From: Rhizobium acidisoli
Lineage (GTDB): Bacteria; Pseudomonadota; Alphaproteobacteria; Rhizobiales; Rhizobiaceae
NCBI RefSeq assembly: GCF_002531755.2
Contig: NZ_CP034998.1
Coordinates: 1,922,001 to 1,986,000 of the forward strand
DNA length: 64,000 nt
Direction: 5' to 3'
The translations under genes and the position numbers were made by a program. Within the stretch, counting starts at the first letter, position 1; each line of letters starts with the position of its first letter. Of the stretch, positions 47,881 to 61,341 are shown one piece after another. Below the pieces are notes generated by a model. The model was given only the letters and a program-made list of their open reading frames with translations, was not told the origin of the DNA and ran no database searches.

Positions 47881-47902
47881 CTCGAACCCAAGAGGAAGAT
47901 TG

Positions 47903-48535
47903 ATGCCGGACTTTTCAACATTGATACTCTTTGCCGCCGCAGCGCTGGTCCTGACAGCCACGCCCGGTCCCGACATGCTGCTGATTGCCTCGCGCAGCAT
48001 CAGCCAGGGACGCACTGCCGGATTTTTGACCTATGCGGGTATTGCGCTCGGCACTTATTGCCACGCCCTTGCTGCCGCTTTCGGGCTCTCGCAGCTCTTC
48101 TTGACCGTACCTGTCGCCTATGAGGCCGTGCGCTGGACCGGCTGCGGCTATCTGCTCTACCTCGCATACAAGACTATTCGTTCGGAAGGCACCGTCTTCG
48201 CGCCTGCTTCCACGTTGAAGAGGCTCTCGGGTCGGCGCATCTTCTTCGCCGGCCTCGCCACCAACCTGCTCAATCCGAAAATGGCGCTCTTCGTCATAGC
48301 GCTCTTCCCACAATTCGTGAATGCGGAGAGCGGCTCGATGGTGGTGCAAATGCTGGTGCTAGCCACCATCCTGAACCTGATCGGCTTCGTTGTGAATGGA
48401 GCCGTCATCCTTCTCGGAAGCCAGATCAGGTCACGGCTTAGCTCGATGCGCAGTTTCCCGAAACTGCCGCAATATATGCTCGCGACGGTCTTTACCGGGC
48501 TTGCCTGCCGTCTCGCGCTGCAAACGAGAAACTGA
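47903..48535 (+). CDS. LysE-family amino acid/metabolite exporter
   Basis: 210 residues with about six transmembrane helices. The ATPGPDMLLIASRSISQGRTAGF segment near the N-terminus and NPKMALFVIALFPQFV near residue 120 are typical of the LysE/RhtB family, which export amino acids and related compounds. AGAGGAAG lies before the ATG. Confidence 0.92.
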   Translation: MPDFSTLILFAAAALVLTATPGPDMLLIASRSISQGRTAGFLTYAGIALGTYCHALAAAFGLSQLFLTVPVAYEAVRWTGCGYLLYLAYKTIRSEGTVFAPASTLKRLSGRRIFFAGLATNLLNPKMALFVIALFPQFVNAESGSMVVQMLVLATILNLIGFVVNGAVILLGSQIRSRLSSMRSFPKLPQYMLATVFTGLACRLALQTRN

Positions 48536-48559
48536 CCACCGCAACGGGCCGAAAACAAA

Positions 48560-48589
48560 GCGGCTGCGAAATCTAAGATCTCGCAGCCG
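48560..48589 (-). terminator. Probable alaS terminator, between convergent lysE-type and alaS genes
   Basis: cggctgcgaaatct and agatctcgcagccg pair over 14 bp with one mismatch. Read on the reverse strand the stem is followed by CTTTGTTTTC, a moderate T-run, about 35 bp after the alaS stop. Confidence 0.65.
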
Positions 48590-48622
48590 GTTGCCATTTC
48601 AAACAGGTCTCAGGCTTGGCGA

Positions 48623-51277
<2,655 letters not shown>

Positions 51278-51360
51278 GCTATGCCCTTCAATGCTGCCGG
51301 AGGCAGGTAAATCTAAATCCATCGGCTTTTAACGTTCGCCTCCGCCACTGTCCAGCGGAC

Positions 51361-51402
51361 AAACAAAACCGGCCGCATTCTGATCAGGGAATGCAGCCGG
51401 CT
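51361..51402 (-). terminator. Intrinsic terminator of recA
   Basis: On the reverse strand, ccggctgcattc and gaatgcggccgg (51391-51402 and 51371-51382 on the + strand) pair over 12 bp with one mismatch and are followed by TTTTGTTTGT, 40 bp after the recA stop. Confidence 0.88.
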
Positions 51403-51441
51403 TGGATTTTCAAAGAGACTGGCAGAAAACCGATCGCGAAA

Positions 51442-52530
<1,089 letters not shown>

Positions 52531-52586
52531 TCGATCCACCTTTAGGTTATTGAAGCCGCCCAAGCAATGTCGAGTTTGTACCCTAT

Positions 52587-52603
52587 TTGTTCTATTCTCG
52601 CAA
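52587..52603 (-). promoter_or_regulatory. LexA/SOS box of recA (TTG-N11-CAA)
   Basis: TTG-ttctattctcg-CAA at 52587-52603 fits exactly the TTG-N11-CAA palindrome reported for the Rhizobium etli recA promoter; on the coding strand it reads ttgcgagaatagaacaa. Confidence 0.7.
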
Positions 52604-52759
52604 TAGGCGATCAAACGATTGAAAGAAAAAGGTAAAACGCCCCGTGTTCTATTTTTGTTTTATCGATGCAAAGCAACGGCTTAGGCCTGAAATGCCGATA
52701 CCCGCGCAAGAGAACCCATCGCATCGATTCGCGTTTCGGGCATCAAGAGAGTGGCTGCA

Positions 52760-53704
52760 ATGAGCGGAAAGATTCTCGTGCTCGGCGGTGCCCATATCGA
52801 TAGACGCGGCCGCATCTCCGGCGAGACGGCGCCTGGCGCCAGCAATCCCGGCACCTGGTTCGAGGAGCCGGGCGGCGGCGGCTTCAATGCGGCGCGTAAT
52901 CTGGCAAGGCTTGGTTTTCAGGTGACGATGATCTCGCCGCGGGGCGGCGATCCGATGGGCGAGATGGTCGGCGACGCCGCCGATTTCGCCGGCATCGACG
53001 ACCGGCCTTTCGTCTTCCTCGACCGCAAGACCCCGAGCTATACGGCGATTATCGAGAAGGACGGCAATCTGGTCATCGCCCTTGCCGACATGGATCTCTA
53101 CCGCTTCTTCGTGCCGCGGCGCCTCTCCATCCGCTGGGTACGGGAGGCCTTCGCCGCCCACGATCTCATTCTTTTCGACGCCAACCTGCCGGAAGAAACG
53201 ATTGCGGCGATCGTCGCCAAGGCGCATTCCCTGGCAAAGCCGGTCGCAGCGATTGCCATCTCGCCTGCCAAGGTCGTCAGGCTGAAACCCTGCATCGCGG
53301 ATATCGACTACCTGTTCCTGAATGAGGCCGAGGCCTCAGCCCTTGCTGGTGAACAGCCGGAAGACGCCGCCGGCTGGCCGCCGCTTCTGAACGAGCTCGG
53401 CATCAGGAACGCCGTCGTCACCCGCGGCCGCCGCGAGCTCGTGGCCCTTTGCGAGGGCCGCGCCGTGACGCTGCAGCCGCCGATCGCCGACACCGTCGCC
53501 GACGTCACCGGAGCCGGCGATTCGCTTGCAGCCGGCACCCTTGCAGCCCTGATGCTCGGCCTGCCGCTCGAAGAGGCGGTTCGTCACGGCACGGCAGCCG
53601 CCACGCTGACCGTGCAGTCGCGGCACGCCGTCAACGAAAATCTGACGCCGGATCTCTTGAATGCGGCGCTTGCCCTTGTTCCCAAGGTCAGAATTCTGCA
53701 TTGA
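52760..53704 (+). CDS. psuK: PfkB-family kinase, probable pseudouridine kinase
   Basis: 314 residues of the ribokinase/PfkB family. The catalytic region is DVTGAGDSLAAG near residue 255, and the N-terminal PGGGGFNAARNLARLG is the PfkB sugar-binding signature. Next to psuG it almost certainly phosphorylates pseudouridine to pseudouridine 5'-phosphate. The ATG at 52760 was preferred to GTG 52751. It is divergent from recA, with 229 bp between the starts. Confidence 0.85.
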   Translation: MSGKILVLGGAHIDRRGRISGETAPGASNPGTWFEEPGGGGFNAARNLARLGFQVTMISPRGGDPMGEMVGDAADFAGIDDRPFVFLDRKTPSYTAIIEKDGNLVIALADMDLYRFFVPRRLSIRWVREAFAAHDLILFDANLPEETIAAIVAKAHSLAKPVAAIAISPAKVVRLKPCIADIDYLFLNEAEASALAGEQPEDAAGWPPLLNELGIRNAVVTRGRRELVALCEGRAVTLQPPIADTVADVTGAGDSLAAGTLAALMLGLPLEEAVRHGTAAATLTVQSRHAVNENLTPDLLNAALALVPKVRILH

Positions 53705-53790
53705 AGCGGCTAAATTGAAGTTCACCATGATGTCGTCCGAAAACCGCTGAGACTTTCGGCATCATGCTCTATCGACGACAGGACAAGATC

Positions 53791-54717
53791 ATGACCAAGC
53801 CCATTTCGCCTCTTCTGCCGATCGCCTATTCGAAGGAGGTCGCCAGCGCCAAGCAGCGCGGCGCGCCGCTGGTGGCGCTGGAATCGACCATCATCACCCA
53901 TGGCATGCCCTATCCCGGCAATATCGAGATGGCCCGCAGCGTTGAGACGATCATTCGCGAACAGGGCGCGGTGCCGGCAACCATCGCCGTCATTCATGGC
54001 ACGCTGCATATCGGCCTTGAAGCCGGCGAACTGGAGCAGCTTGCCAAGGCGACCGAAGTGATGAAGGTGTCGCGCGCCGATCTCGCCTTTGCGATCGCCG
54101 AGCGCCGCACCGGCGCCACCACGGTCGCCGCGACGATGATCGCCGCCGCCCGCGCCGGCATCCGCGTTTTTGCCACAGGCGGCATCGGCGGCGTGCACCG
54201 CGGCGCCGAGGAAAGCTTCGACATATCAGCCGATCTCGAGGAACTGGCCCGCACCGGCGTCATCGTCGTCTGCGCCGGCGCCAAGGCGATCCTCGACATT
54301 CCGAAGACGCTGGAAGTGTTGGAAACCCGCGGCGTTCCCGTGGTCACCTATGAGAGCGAAGAATTCCCCGCCTTCTGGTCACGCGCCTCGGGCATCCGCA
54401 GCCCGCTGTCGCTGAACAGCCCGGCCGCCATCGCCAATTTCCAGACGGTACGCGAACAGCTCGGCATCGACGGCGGCATGCTCATCGCCAACCCGGTGCC
54501 CGAGGCCGACGAGATCGCCCGCGAGGAGATGGAAATCTATATCGAACGCGCACTCGACAGCGCCGAGCGCGACGAAATCACCGGCAAGGCGGTAACGCCC
54601 TATCTGCTCTCGACCATCTTCGACCTGACGGACGGCCAGAGCCTCAAGACCAATATCGCGCTGGTGGAGAACAATGCGCGGCTGGCGGCCGAGATTGCCG
54701 TGGCGCTTGGCGAGTAA
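53791..54717 (+). CDS. psuG: Pseudouridine-5'-phosphate glycosidase
   Basis: 308 residues. PsuG splits pseudouridine 5'-phosphate to uracil and ribose 5-phosphate, which ends modified-RNA salvage. Family sequences LVALESTIITHGMPYPGN, ATGGIGGVHRGAE, CAGAKAILDIPKTLE and GGMLIANPVP are all present. It follows psuK by 86 bp; an upstream in-frame ATG at 53764 is less likely. Confidence 0.94.
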   Translation: MTKPISPLLPIAYSKEVASAKQRGAPLVALESTIITHGMPYPGNIEMARSVETIIREQGAVPATIAVIHGTLHIGLEAGELEQLAKATEVMKVSRADLAFAIAERRTGATTVAATMIAAARAGIRVFATGGIGGVHRGAEESFDISADLEELARTGVIVVCAGAKAILDIPKTLEVLETRGVPVVTYESEEFPAFWSRASGIRSPLSLNSPAAIANFQTVREQLGIDGGMLIANPVPEADEIAREEMEIYIERALDSAERDEITGKAVTPYLLSTIFDLTDGQSLKTNIALVENNARLAAEIAVALGE

Positions 54718-54768
54718 GGGATAGTAGGAGGGCAAGAATGCCCTAGCAGATCGGGCGTGCCGTGCAAG

Positions 54769-54941
54769 CCCCCCTCTGCCCTGCCGGGCATCTCCCCCAC
54801 AGGTGGGGAGATGGGCTGGGCGCACCGGCTTTCCTCAACAATCAGCGTTGCAATCCGGCGAAACGGCAGAGAGGCGGGAGGAGCACGCCTCTTGTCGATC
54901 TCCCCACCTGTGGGGGAGATGCCCGGCAGGGCAGAGGGGGG
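54769..54941. repeat. Long inverted repeat with perfect 44-bp arms (MITE-like rhizobial repeat)
   Basis: The arms at 54769-54812 and 54898-54941 are exact reverse complements: CCCCCCTCTGCCCTGCCGGG is the outer end and the inner end includes CCCACAGGTGGGG. The 85-bp centre has no gene. I recognise the CCCTCTGCCCTGCCGGGCATC word as a repeat abundant in Rhizobium genomes. It fills most of the 257-bp gap between the convergent psuG and cckA genes and could also end both transcripts. Confidence 0.85.
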
Positions 54942-54974
54942 TACCACACGGCGCGACCTCTCCGACGGCCCCCT

Positions 54975-57578
54975 TCATCCGTCCAGCGTCTCCTTCACCA
55001 CCACAGCCAACTGCTTCAGCGAAAACGGCTTCGGCAAAAACCCGAATTTTGACTCGGGCGGCAGGTTGCGGGCAAAGGCATCTTCGGCATAGCCGGAGAC
55101 GAAGATGAATTTCATGTCGGGATAGGTCTTGCGCAGCTCGCGCAGCAGTGTCGGGCCGTCCATCTCAGGCATGACCACGTCGGAAACGACGATGTCGACC
55201 TTGCCGTCGAGCTCCTCCATGATGCTGAGCGCCTCGACGCCCGAGCCCGCCTCATGCACGGTATAACCGCGCGTTTCCAGCATGCGCTTGCCGCCACGGC
55301 GCACCGCCTCCTCGTCTTCGACGAGAAGGATGACCGCCGATCCCGTCAGGTCCTCCGGCTGCTGCGCCGTCGGCGCCTCCGGCCGCATGCCGATCTCGGC
55401 GACGGCGCTGTCGATCGCACCGGCTTCGGCGGCAACCGCCGGCTCCGGGATATGGCGCGGCAGGAAGACCCGGAAGGTCGTGCCCTTGCCGACTTCGGAT
55501 TCCGGCTGGATGTAACCACCCGATTGCTTGACGATGCCGTAGACCATGGCAAGGCCAAGTCCCGTGCCCTTGCCGACATCCTTGGTGGTGAAGAAGGGCT
55601 CGAAGATCTTGTCCATGATCTCAGGCGCGATACCAGTGCCGTTATCGGCGACTTCGATCAGCACCATGTCCTCGGCCGGCATGTAGGAATAGTTGAAGGC
55701 CGAGACTTCGGCAGCCGTCAGGTTTCGGGTGCGCAGCGTCAGCGTGCCACCCTCGGGCATCGCATCGCGCGCATTGACGCAGAGATTGATCAGCACCTGT
55801 TCGAATTGCGAAAGATCGGTTTTGACGGGCCAGAGGTCGCGGCCATATTGCACGTCCAGCTTGACGTTGGTGCCGGAGAGCAGCCGGTCGACCAGCATGC
55901 GCAGGTCGCCGACGACATCGGTGAGGTTGAGCACCGAGGGCCGCATCGTCTGCTTGCGCGAGAAGGCGAGCAGCTGGCGCACCAGCACCGCGGCGCGGTT
56001 GGCGTTGCGCTTGATTTCCATCAGGTCGGCAAAGCTCGCATCGGCCGGCCGCGCCTGCAGCAGCAGATGGTCGGAGGAAAGCAGGATCGCCGTCAGCACA
56101 TTGTTGAAATCATGCGCGATGCCGCCGGCAAGCGTGCCGACGGCATTCATCTTCTGGGTCTGCGCCATCTGTGCTTCCAGCGCCTTCTGCTCGGTCACCT
56201 CGACGGCATAGACGATCGCCGCCTCCTCGGGCGCCTCGTCGCTCTGGTCGATGACGGCATTGACGTAGAAACGGAAATAGCGCGCCTCGTCGGTCGGCGT
56301 GCGGGTATCGAGCGGCGCGATGTCGCCCTGCCGGTCCTTGGCCGCCGCCAGCGCCTCGGCGAGCTGCGGCCGGTCGCTTTCCTGGACGATGGTTTCGAGA
56401 TGCGGCGCCTTTTCGAGGTCGTCGCGCGAGACGACGCCGGAGAACAGCTTCAGGAACGGCGCGTTGGTCCGCAGGATCCGCCCTTCGCCGTCCACCGAGG
56501 CGATCGCCATCGGCGTGTTGTTGAAGAAGCGGGTGAAACGCATGGCGGCGGCCGACGCGGACTGGCCGCCGGCCTCGCTCTTTTCACGCCCCAGCACGAT
56601 CGTCCGGCTCTCGCCAGGCGCGCCGTCGCGCATCGAGGTGACGCTGTGGATGATCTGCACCGGCAGGCTCTGGCCATTGGTCTTGCGCAGGTCGAGATCG
56701 AGCGTCACCGTCTTCTTCAGGCCGGGTTCGGCCTGCACCGACTGGATCAGCGCCAGCCCCTCGCCCGCCACCACGTCGCCGATCGTCATCGAGCCCGGCA
56801 CGAATTTGGTGAGATCGAGGCCCAGCCACTCGGCAAGCGTGGCATTGAGATAGAAAATCTCGCCCTTCCTGCCGGCTGAGAAGAAGCCGGCCGGCGCATG
56901 ATCGAGATAGTCGATCGCGTTCTGCAATTCCTTGAAAAAGCGCTCCTGATCGTCGCGCTCGGTGGTGATATCGGTGATCTGCCAGATCTGCAGCGGCTTG
57001 CCGCCGTTTTCCTCCGGCTGCAGCAGCCGCGCCTTCAGCCGATACCAATGGGCGCCGGAGCTGTTGCTGCCAGGCCCGACGGCGCGCAACAGGCGGAATT
57101 CCTCCCGGCCTTCCTTGCCCTCGCGCAGGCCGTTGACCAGTCGATAGAGCGCCTCGTTCGATTCGCGGTGGCGCGACAGCAGGGTTTCCAGCGTCTGCAC
57201 CTCGGTCGCCTTGCGTGCGCCGGTCAGCGCGCCATAGGCGGCATTGGCATAGATGATCCTGCCCTTTTCGTCGGTGATCAGCGTGCCGTCGGGATGGCTG
57301 TTGAGGAAGGCGCGCGCCAGGCTGTCGGACTGGCGCTGCGGCATCACCTCGATGAAGCCGATGACCGAGGATACCAGGAAGAAGATGCCGACCATGGCAA
57401 GCACGCCGAGACCGCCGAGCACGATCTCATTGTCGAGCGATCTCTTGAAGACGACGAAGCCGCCGGCGGCTGCAATCAGCACAAGGGCCAGCAGAAGAAT
57501 GCGCAAAACCGTGCCAGAACGCCCCCCACGATCCACAAGCGGTGCGTTATAATCGTCGGCCTGACGCGGTTTCGTCAT
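54975..57578 (-). CDS. cckA: Cell-cycle hybrid histidine kinase CckA
   Basis: 867 residues. Two transmembrane helices (about 25-45 and 55-76) precede PAS-like domains (about 85-205, 220-335, 345-470), a HisKA domain with the phospho-acceptor H489 (GGIAHDFNN), an ATPase domain with N-box [14 protein letters not shown], and a C-terminal receiver with the acceptor D800 ([12 protein letters not shown]). CckA feeds phosphate to ChpT and so to CtrA and CpdR, controlling the cell cycle. All catalytic residues are present. Confidence 0.95.
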   Translation of the reverse strand: MTKPRQADDYNAPLVDRGGRSGTVLRILLLALVLIAAAGGFVVFKRSLDNEIVLGGLGVLAMVGIFFLVSSVIGFIEVMPQRQSDSLARAFLNSHPDGTLITDEKGRIIYANAAYGALTGARKATEVQTLETLLSRHRESNEALYRLVNGLREGKEGREEFRLLRAVGPGSNSSGAHWYRLKARLLQPEENGGKPLQIWQITDITTERDDQERFFKELQNAIDYLDHAPAGFFSAGRKGEIFYLNATLAEWLGLDLTKFVPGSMTIGDVVAGEGLALIQSVQAEPGLKKTVTLDLDLRKTNGQSLPVQIIHSVTSMRDGAPGESRTIVLGREKSEAGGQSASAAAMRFTRFFNNTPMAIASVDGEGRILRTNAPFLKLFSGVVSRDDLEKAPHLETIVQESDRPQLAEALAAAKDRQGDIAPLDTRTPTDEARYFRFYVNAVIDQSDEAPEEAAIVYAVEVTEQKALEAQMAQTQKMNAVGTLAGGIAHDFNNVLTAILLSSDHLLLQARPADASFADLMEIKRNANRAAVLVRQLLAFSRKQTMRPSVLNLTDVVGDLRMLVDRLLSGTNVKLDVQYGRDLWPVKTDLSQFEQVLINLCVNARDAMPEGGTLTLRTRNLTAAEVSAFNYSYMPAEDMVLIEVADNGTGIAPEIMDKIFEPFFTTKDVGKGTGLGLAMVYGIVKQSGGYIQPESEVGKGTTFRVFLPRHIPEPAVAAEAGAIDSAVAEIGMRPEAPTAQQPEDLTGSAVILLVEDEEAVRRGGKRMLETRGYTVHEAGSGVEALSIMEELDGKVDIVVSDVVMPEMDGPTLLRELRKTYPDMKFIFVSGYAEDAFARNLPPESKFGFLPKPFSLKQLAVVVKETLDG

Positions 57579-57883
57579 GTATTCCTCACATAAGCCCTCC
57601 AGCTTCGTAGCACGAACACGAAGCGGGAATCAGGCACTCTTTCCTTCTTAGCAATTTGCCGCGTCGGCAAAAACACCGGCGGCCGGCAAGACTGCTTGAA
57701 TTCACAGGCAACAGCGCCATCTGCCCCTGAACCCTGTCGCGGCCACCCTGCGAAAGATCGCCGAGCACCCAAGCATCGAAACACGAAATCGCGTTCTCCC
57801 GTGACTGGACAGCACCGGCGGCCCTTGCCTAAGGAACGGAAAAGTCGTCAATATGTGCCGAATATGAAATGGAGTAAGTGATT

Positions 57884-58951
57884 ATGTTGGATGATGTTGT
57901 CGGAGCTTATGGCAGCCGTTTTCTGCTTGCCGCCGGTGGCGTCGGTCTGGCGCTTCTCCTGCTCATCCTCGTGCTCTGGGTGATCCGCAGCCGGGCGCCC
58001 TCGCCCTTCGTGCGCGGCGGCCGCAACCGCCAGCCCCGTCTGCAGGTTCTGGATGCCGCCGCTGTCGATGCCCGCCGCCGGCTGGTGCTGGTGCGCCGCG
58101 ACGACGTCGAGCATCTGATCATGATCGGCGGCCCGAGCGATATCGTCATCGAAAGCCGTATCCTGCCCGCTGCCGCCGGACAGCCGGAAACCGCCGACCG
58201 TCCGCAACCGGTCGAACAGCGTCCAGTATCACCCCTGGCGCGCCCGGAAACGCCACCGGTTTCTCCGCCCCGCGCCGCAGTTGCGGCTCCGGTCGCACCG
58301 CCTGCCCCCGCCCGCGTCGAGCCGGCCGCCGAGCCTTCCTTCTCCGCACCGGTTTCGCCGGAGCCGCGCCCGCGCCCCGAACCGCAGGCCCAGCCGGCCG
58401 TGGCACCGCCGGTGGCAACAAGCCCTCTTCCGGCAAACCCGGTAACAGTGCCCCTGTCGGCCGAACGCGACATTCCTCCGCCTGCCCCGCCCCAGCCGCG
58501 CCCGCCGGAGCGTCCCGTTGCTCCCCCGGTCGCGCCCGCAGCATTCCACGATACCGCAAGTGCGGCCGAGATCCTCGATGCCGCCCGCCAGCGCGTGCTG
58601 CCGCAGCAGCGCATCGAACCCGAGATCTCCGCCCCGCCTGCCCACGACATGCCGGCCGCCGCCCGCGCAGCCCCCGGCCCAGCCGAGGACGATGCGGCTG
58701 CGCAATCGGCAGCGGCGACCCGCCATGATTTCCAGCGGGTGCTGGAAGAGGAAATGTCGAACAATCTGACGGCTGAACGCATCGTGCCGGCGCCGGCAAA
58801 CCAGGCCCCGCGCCAAGCCATACCGCAGCCGCAACCGAGCAACCTGCCGCGCCGCGATCCCGACCTCGCCCCGATCACCGGCGCCGATACCGAATTGCAG
58901 AAGGAAGTTGCCCGCATCTTCGGCGAAATGAGCGTCAATCGCGACAAATGA
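57884..58951 (+). CDS. FliO-domain membrane protein with a long proline-rich tail
   Basis: 355 residues: one membrane helix (about 12-36), then a FliO-like domain (RLQVLDAAAVDARRRLVLVRRDDVEHLIMIGGPSDIVIE, about 50-95), then ~250 residues rich in Pro and Ala ending in a short acidic helix. FliO helps insert FliP in flagellar export, but no other flagellar gene is here, so this may be a paralogue with another job. ATG 57884 has GGAG 9 bp upstream; the GTG at 57878 is too close to it. Divergent from cckA. Confidence 0.72.
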   Translation: MLDDVVGAYGSRFLLAAGGVGLALLLLILVLWVIRSRAPSPFVRGGRNRQPRLQVLDAAAVDARRRLVLVRRDDVEHLIMIGGPSDIVIESRILPAAAGQPETADRPQPVEQRPVSPLARPETPPVSPPRAAVAAPVAPPAPARVEPAAEPSFSAPVSPEPRPRPEPQAQPAVAPPVATSPLPANPVTVPLSAERDIPPPAPPQPRPPERPVAPPVAPAAFHDTASAAEILDAARQRVLPQQRIEPEISAPPAHDMPAAARAAPGPAEDDAAAQSAAATRHDFQRVLEEEMSNNLTAERIVPAPANQAPRQAIPQPQPSNLPRRDPDLAPITGADTELQKEVARIFGEMSVNRDK

Positions 58952-59012
58952 GGGTAAAGACGCCCGCGTCACGCCGGGTTGCCGCGCCTTCTCCTTCACC
59001 ATGAAGTTGCAC

Positions 59013-59036
59013 AAAAGCCGCATATCGCGGCTTTTT
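59013..59036 (+). terminator. Intrinsic terminator of the FliO-domain gene
   Basis: aaaagccgc-atatc-gcggctttt is a 9-bp perfect stem followed by one more T, 61 bp after the stop. Confidence 0.82.
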
Positions 59037-59365
59037 CAGTGTCCTAATGTCTCGGGCCTCCCCATCATGCCGATGATTTGCTATCGATGGGGGTGAAGAG
59101 CGTTGGCGCATCCGAGGTTGCATTTTGCCTAAGTAAACACCGGTCTCACTCCAGTTTCACCCGTACTGCCGCCTAGCGACATGCTGGCGGCATGCGACCA
59201 TGTTCATCGGGTGGTGGCGAGAGACCGGTTTGGCATTGTTCCAATGTGCCATGTGCAGCTCCGCTGTCTCAGCTCTTCAGCCGCCCACAACATCGCCACA
59301 CCGCGCCCGCAAGGGTTTTCTCATGCACCATCTCGATGGACTTCCGAACGGAAGACCAAGACGAT

Positions 59366-60010
59366 ATGTGCAAGACGCTTCGGGTCCGATGGACTATTAT
59401 TCCAAAGACAGCTGCCCAGCCCTGGATCGCATGTGGCGGATGCGGAGGCCTGAGAGCCTTCGCATGCAGCGGCAAGATTCGGCTGAACGCCAATGGCCGC
59501 AAGCTGGATGCCTGGCTTATCTACAAATGCCTGACCTGTGAAAGGACATGGAACCGGCCGATCTTCGAGCGCCGCAATGTCCGCGACATCGATCCTGCGA
59601 TCCTTGACGCACTGCAGTCCAACGATCCGGACTGGATCCGGGCCGAGACCTTCAACCTCGATGCTCTCCGACGCAAATCGCTGCGGGTGGACGAGTTTGC
59701 CGAGTTTGAAATCGCCAAGGAGATGCGGCACGAAACCGCAAATTGGACGACATTGGCAATCGAACTGGCGGTCCCGGTCCCAACGAGCACCCGCCTCGAC
59801 CGTTTGCTGGCCTCGGAACTGAAGCTTTCACGCTCAAGGCTGCAGGCTCTTCACGCTGAAGGCATGGTTCGGACGGATCCTGAGAAAGCGGACATCCTGC
59901 GACGCCGACTGAGGAACGGCACGCTTGTGACGATCGATCTCTCCATGGAGGCCGAGCGAGAGCAATCGTGGAAAGCTCTGGCGACAGGCGATTCTGCAGC
60001 GGAGCAGTGA
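59366..60010 (+). CDS. DUF1062 protein with two CxxC zinc-like motifs
   Basis: 214 residues from the ATG at 59366 (an ATG at 59336 adds ten residues and is also possible). The start MCKTLRVRWTIIPKTAAQPW and the CGGCG ... CLTCERTW pairs fit DUF1062, a family with a predicted zinc ribbon and no known function. Residues ~145-175 (STRLDRLLASELKLSRSRLQ) resemble an S4-like RNA-binding helix pair. The ~410 bp before it contain no other convincing gene apart from the FliO terminator. It ends 5 bp before a strong hairpin. Confidence 0.78.
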   Translation: MCKTLRVRWTIIPKTAAQPWIACGGCGGLRAFACSGKIRLNANGRKLDAWLIYKCLTCERTWNRPIFERRNVRDIDPAILDALQSNDPDWIRAETFNLDALRRKSLRVDEFAEFEIAKEMRHETANWTTLAIELAVPVPTSTRLDRLLASELKLSRSRLQALHAEGMVRTDPEKADILRRRLRNGTLVTIDLSMEAEREQSWKALATGDSAAEQ

Positions 60011-60015
60011 TAAAC

Positions 60016-60050
60016 GAACAAGCGCCGCGATCCGATCGCGGCGCTTGTTC
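60016..60050. terminator. Bidirectional hairpin between DUF1062 gene and dksA
   Basis: gaacaagcgccgcgatc (60016-60032) and its exact complement (60034-60050) leave a single unpaired base, so the true loop opens a few pairs. It starts 5 bp after the DUF1062 stop and lies 25 bp after the convergent dksA stop. T-runs are weak on both sides. Confidence 0.7.
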
Positions 60051-60075
60051 TGCTCTCATCTCTGCATGAAAACCG

Positions 60076-60495
<420 letters not shown>

Positions 60496-60577
60496 CGCGA
60501 TTCTCCTGAAGAACATCTCATCTGGGCGGGTGTATATCCCAAGCGCTAGCCGCGATTCAAGCCAAATACGACAGGTA

Positions 60578-60597
60578 AACAGATTTTTAAATCTGTT
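60578..60597. promoter_or_regulatory. AT-rich palindrome upstream of dksA
   Basis: aacagattt-tt-aaatctgtt has 9-bp perfect arms in an AT-rich patch about 83 bp upstream of the dksA start. It could be an operator; on neither strand does it follow a gene closely enough to be a terminator. Confidence 0.45.
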
Positions 60598-60771
60598 ACA
60601 ATTTTAGGCTAACGATCTATTTTGTCATGGTTATTCCGGCTACCGTTTTCTTCTTCGCCTTCAAAACGCCGTGTTGTCAGCCACGTTTTGCGCCGTTGCG
60701 GCATGGCTGGCGATTGACGGCGGCCAAGCGCAACCGCTACTGAAAAGACCCGCCCGATCCTGGATTTGCCC

Positions 60772-61266
60772 ATGACCGTACCGCTGCCTCCGCCGAACCG
60801 CATCTATCTCCTGCGTCATGCCGAGGCGGCCTGGGCCGAACCCGGACAGCGCGATTTCGACCGGCCGCTCAATGAAAAAGGCTTCGGCGATGCCGAGATC
60901 ATTGCCGACAAAGCCGCCGACAAGGGCTACCGTCCCAATCTACTGATCAGTTCGACGGCGCTGCGCTGCCGCGGCACTGCCGATGCGGTTCATCGGGCGA
61001 TGGGCCTCACGCTCGACCTACGTTATGTCGATGCGCTCTACAACGCCACGGTCGATAACTATCTCGAAATCGTCGATTCGCAGGAAGAGGCGGCCGTCAT
61101 GCTGGTCGGCCACAATCCAACCATGGAGCAGACGCTGGAAGTGCTGATCGGCCACGAAGCGATGGTCAGCGCCCTTCCCGGCGGCTTCCCGACGGCGGGC
61201 CTTGCCGTCGTCGATTACGACGCTGCTGCCGGCGGCTGGCGTCTCACCGACTTCGTGGTCGTCTGA
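60772..61266 (+). CDS. SixA-like histidine phosphatase
   Basis: 164 residues of the phosphoglycerate mutase-like branch 1 family. The catalytic RHxE is LLRHAEA at residues 14-20; the second arginine is in STALRCRGTADA and the second histidine is in VGHNPTME. In E. coli SixA removes phosphate from histidine phosphotransfer proteins. The ATG at 60772 was chosen over a TTG two codons earlier. It precedes ycjX. Confidence 0.88.
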   Translation: MTVPLPPPNRIYLLRHAEAAWAEPGQRDFDRPLNEKGFGDAEIIADKAADKGYRPNLLISSTALRCRGTADAVHRAMGLTLDLRYVDALYNATVDNYLEIVDSQEEAAVMLVGHNPTMEQTLEVLIGHEAMVSALPGGFPTAGLAVVDYDAAAGGWRLTDFVVV

Positions 61267-61341
61267 AAGCTTTCGCGCCGCGTCTTTTTCAGGCGGCGCG
61301 TCCTTCCTATATTGCCGGCAGTCACCAACCGGAATTGCGCC

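Noticed and set aside
55254..56879. A 541-codon open frame opposite cckA.
   Set aside because: It is a codon-bias shadow of a well-conserved kinase.
59200..59541. A 113-codon frame in the gap before the DUF1062 gene.
   Set aside because: It overlaps the DUF1062 coding region in another frame and lacks a ribosome site and family likeness.
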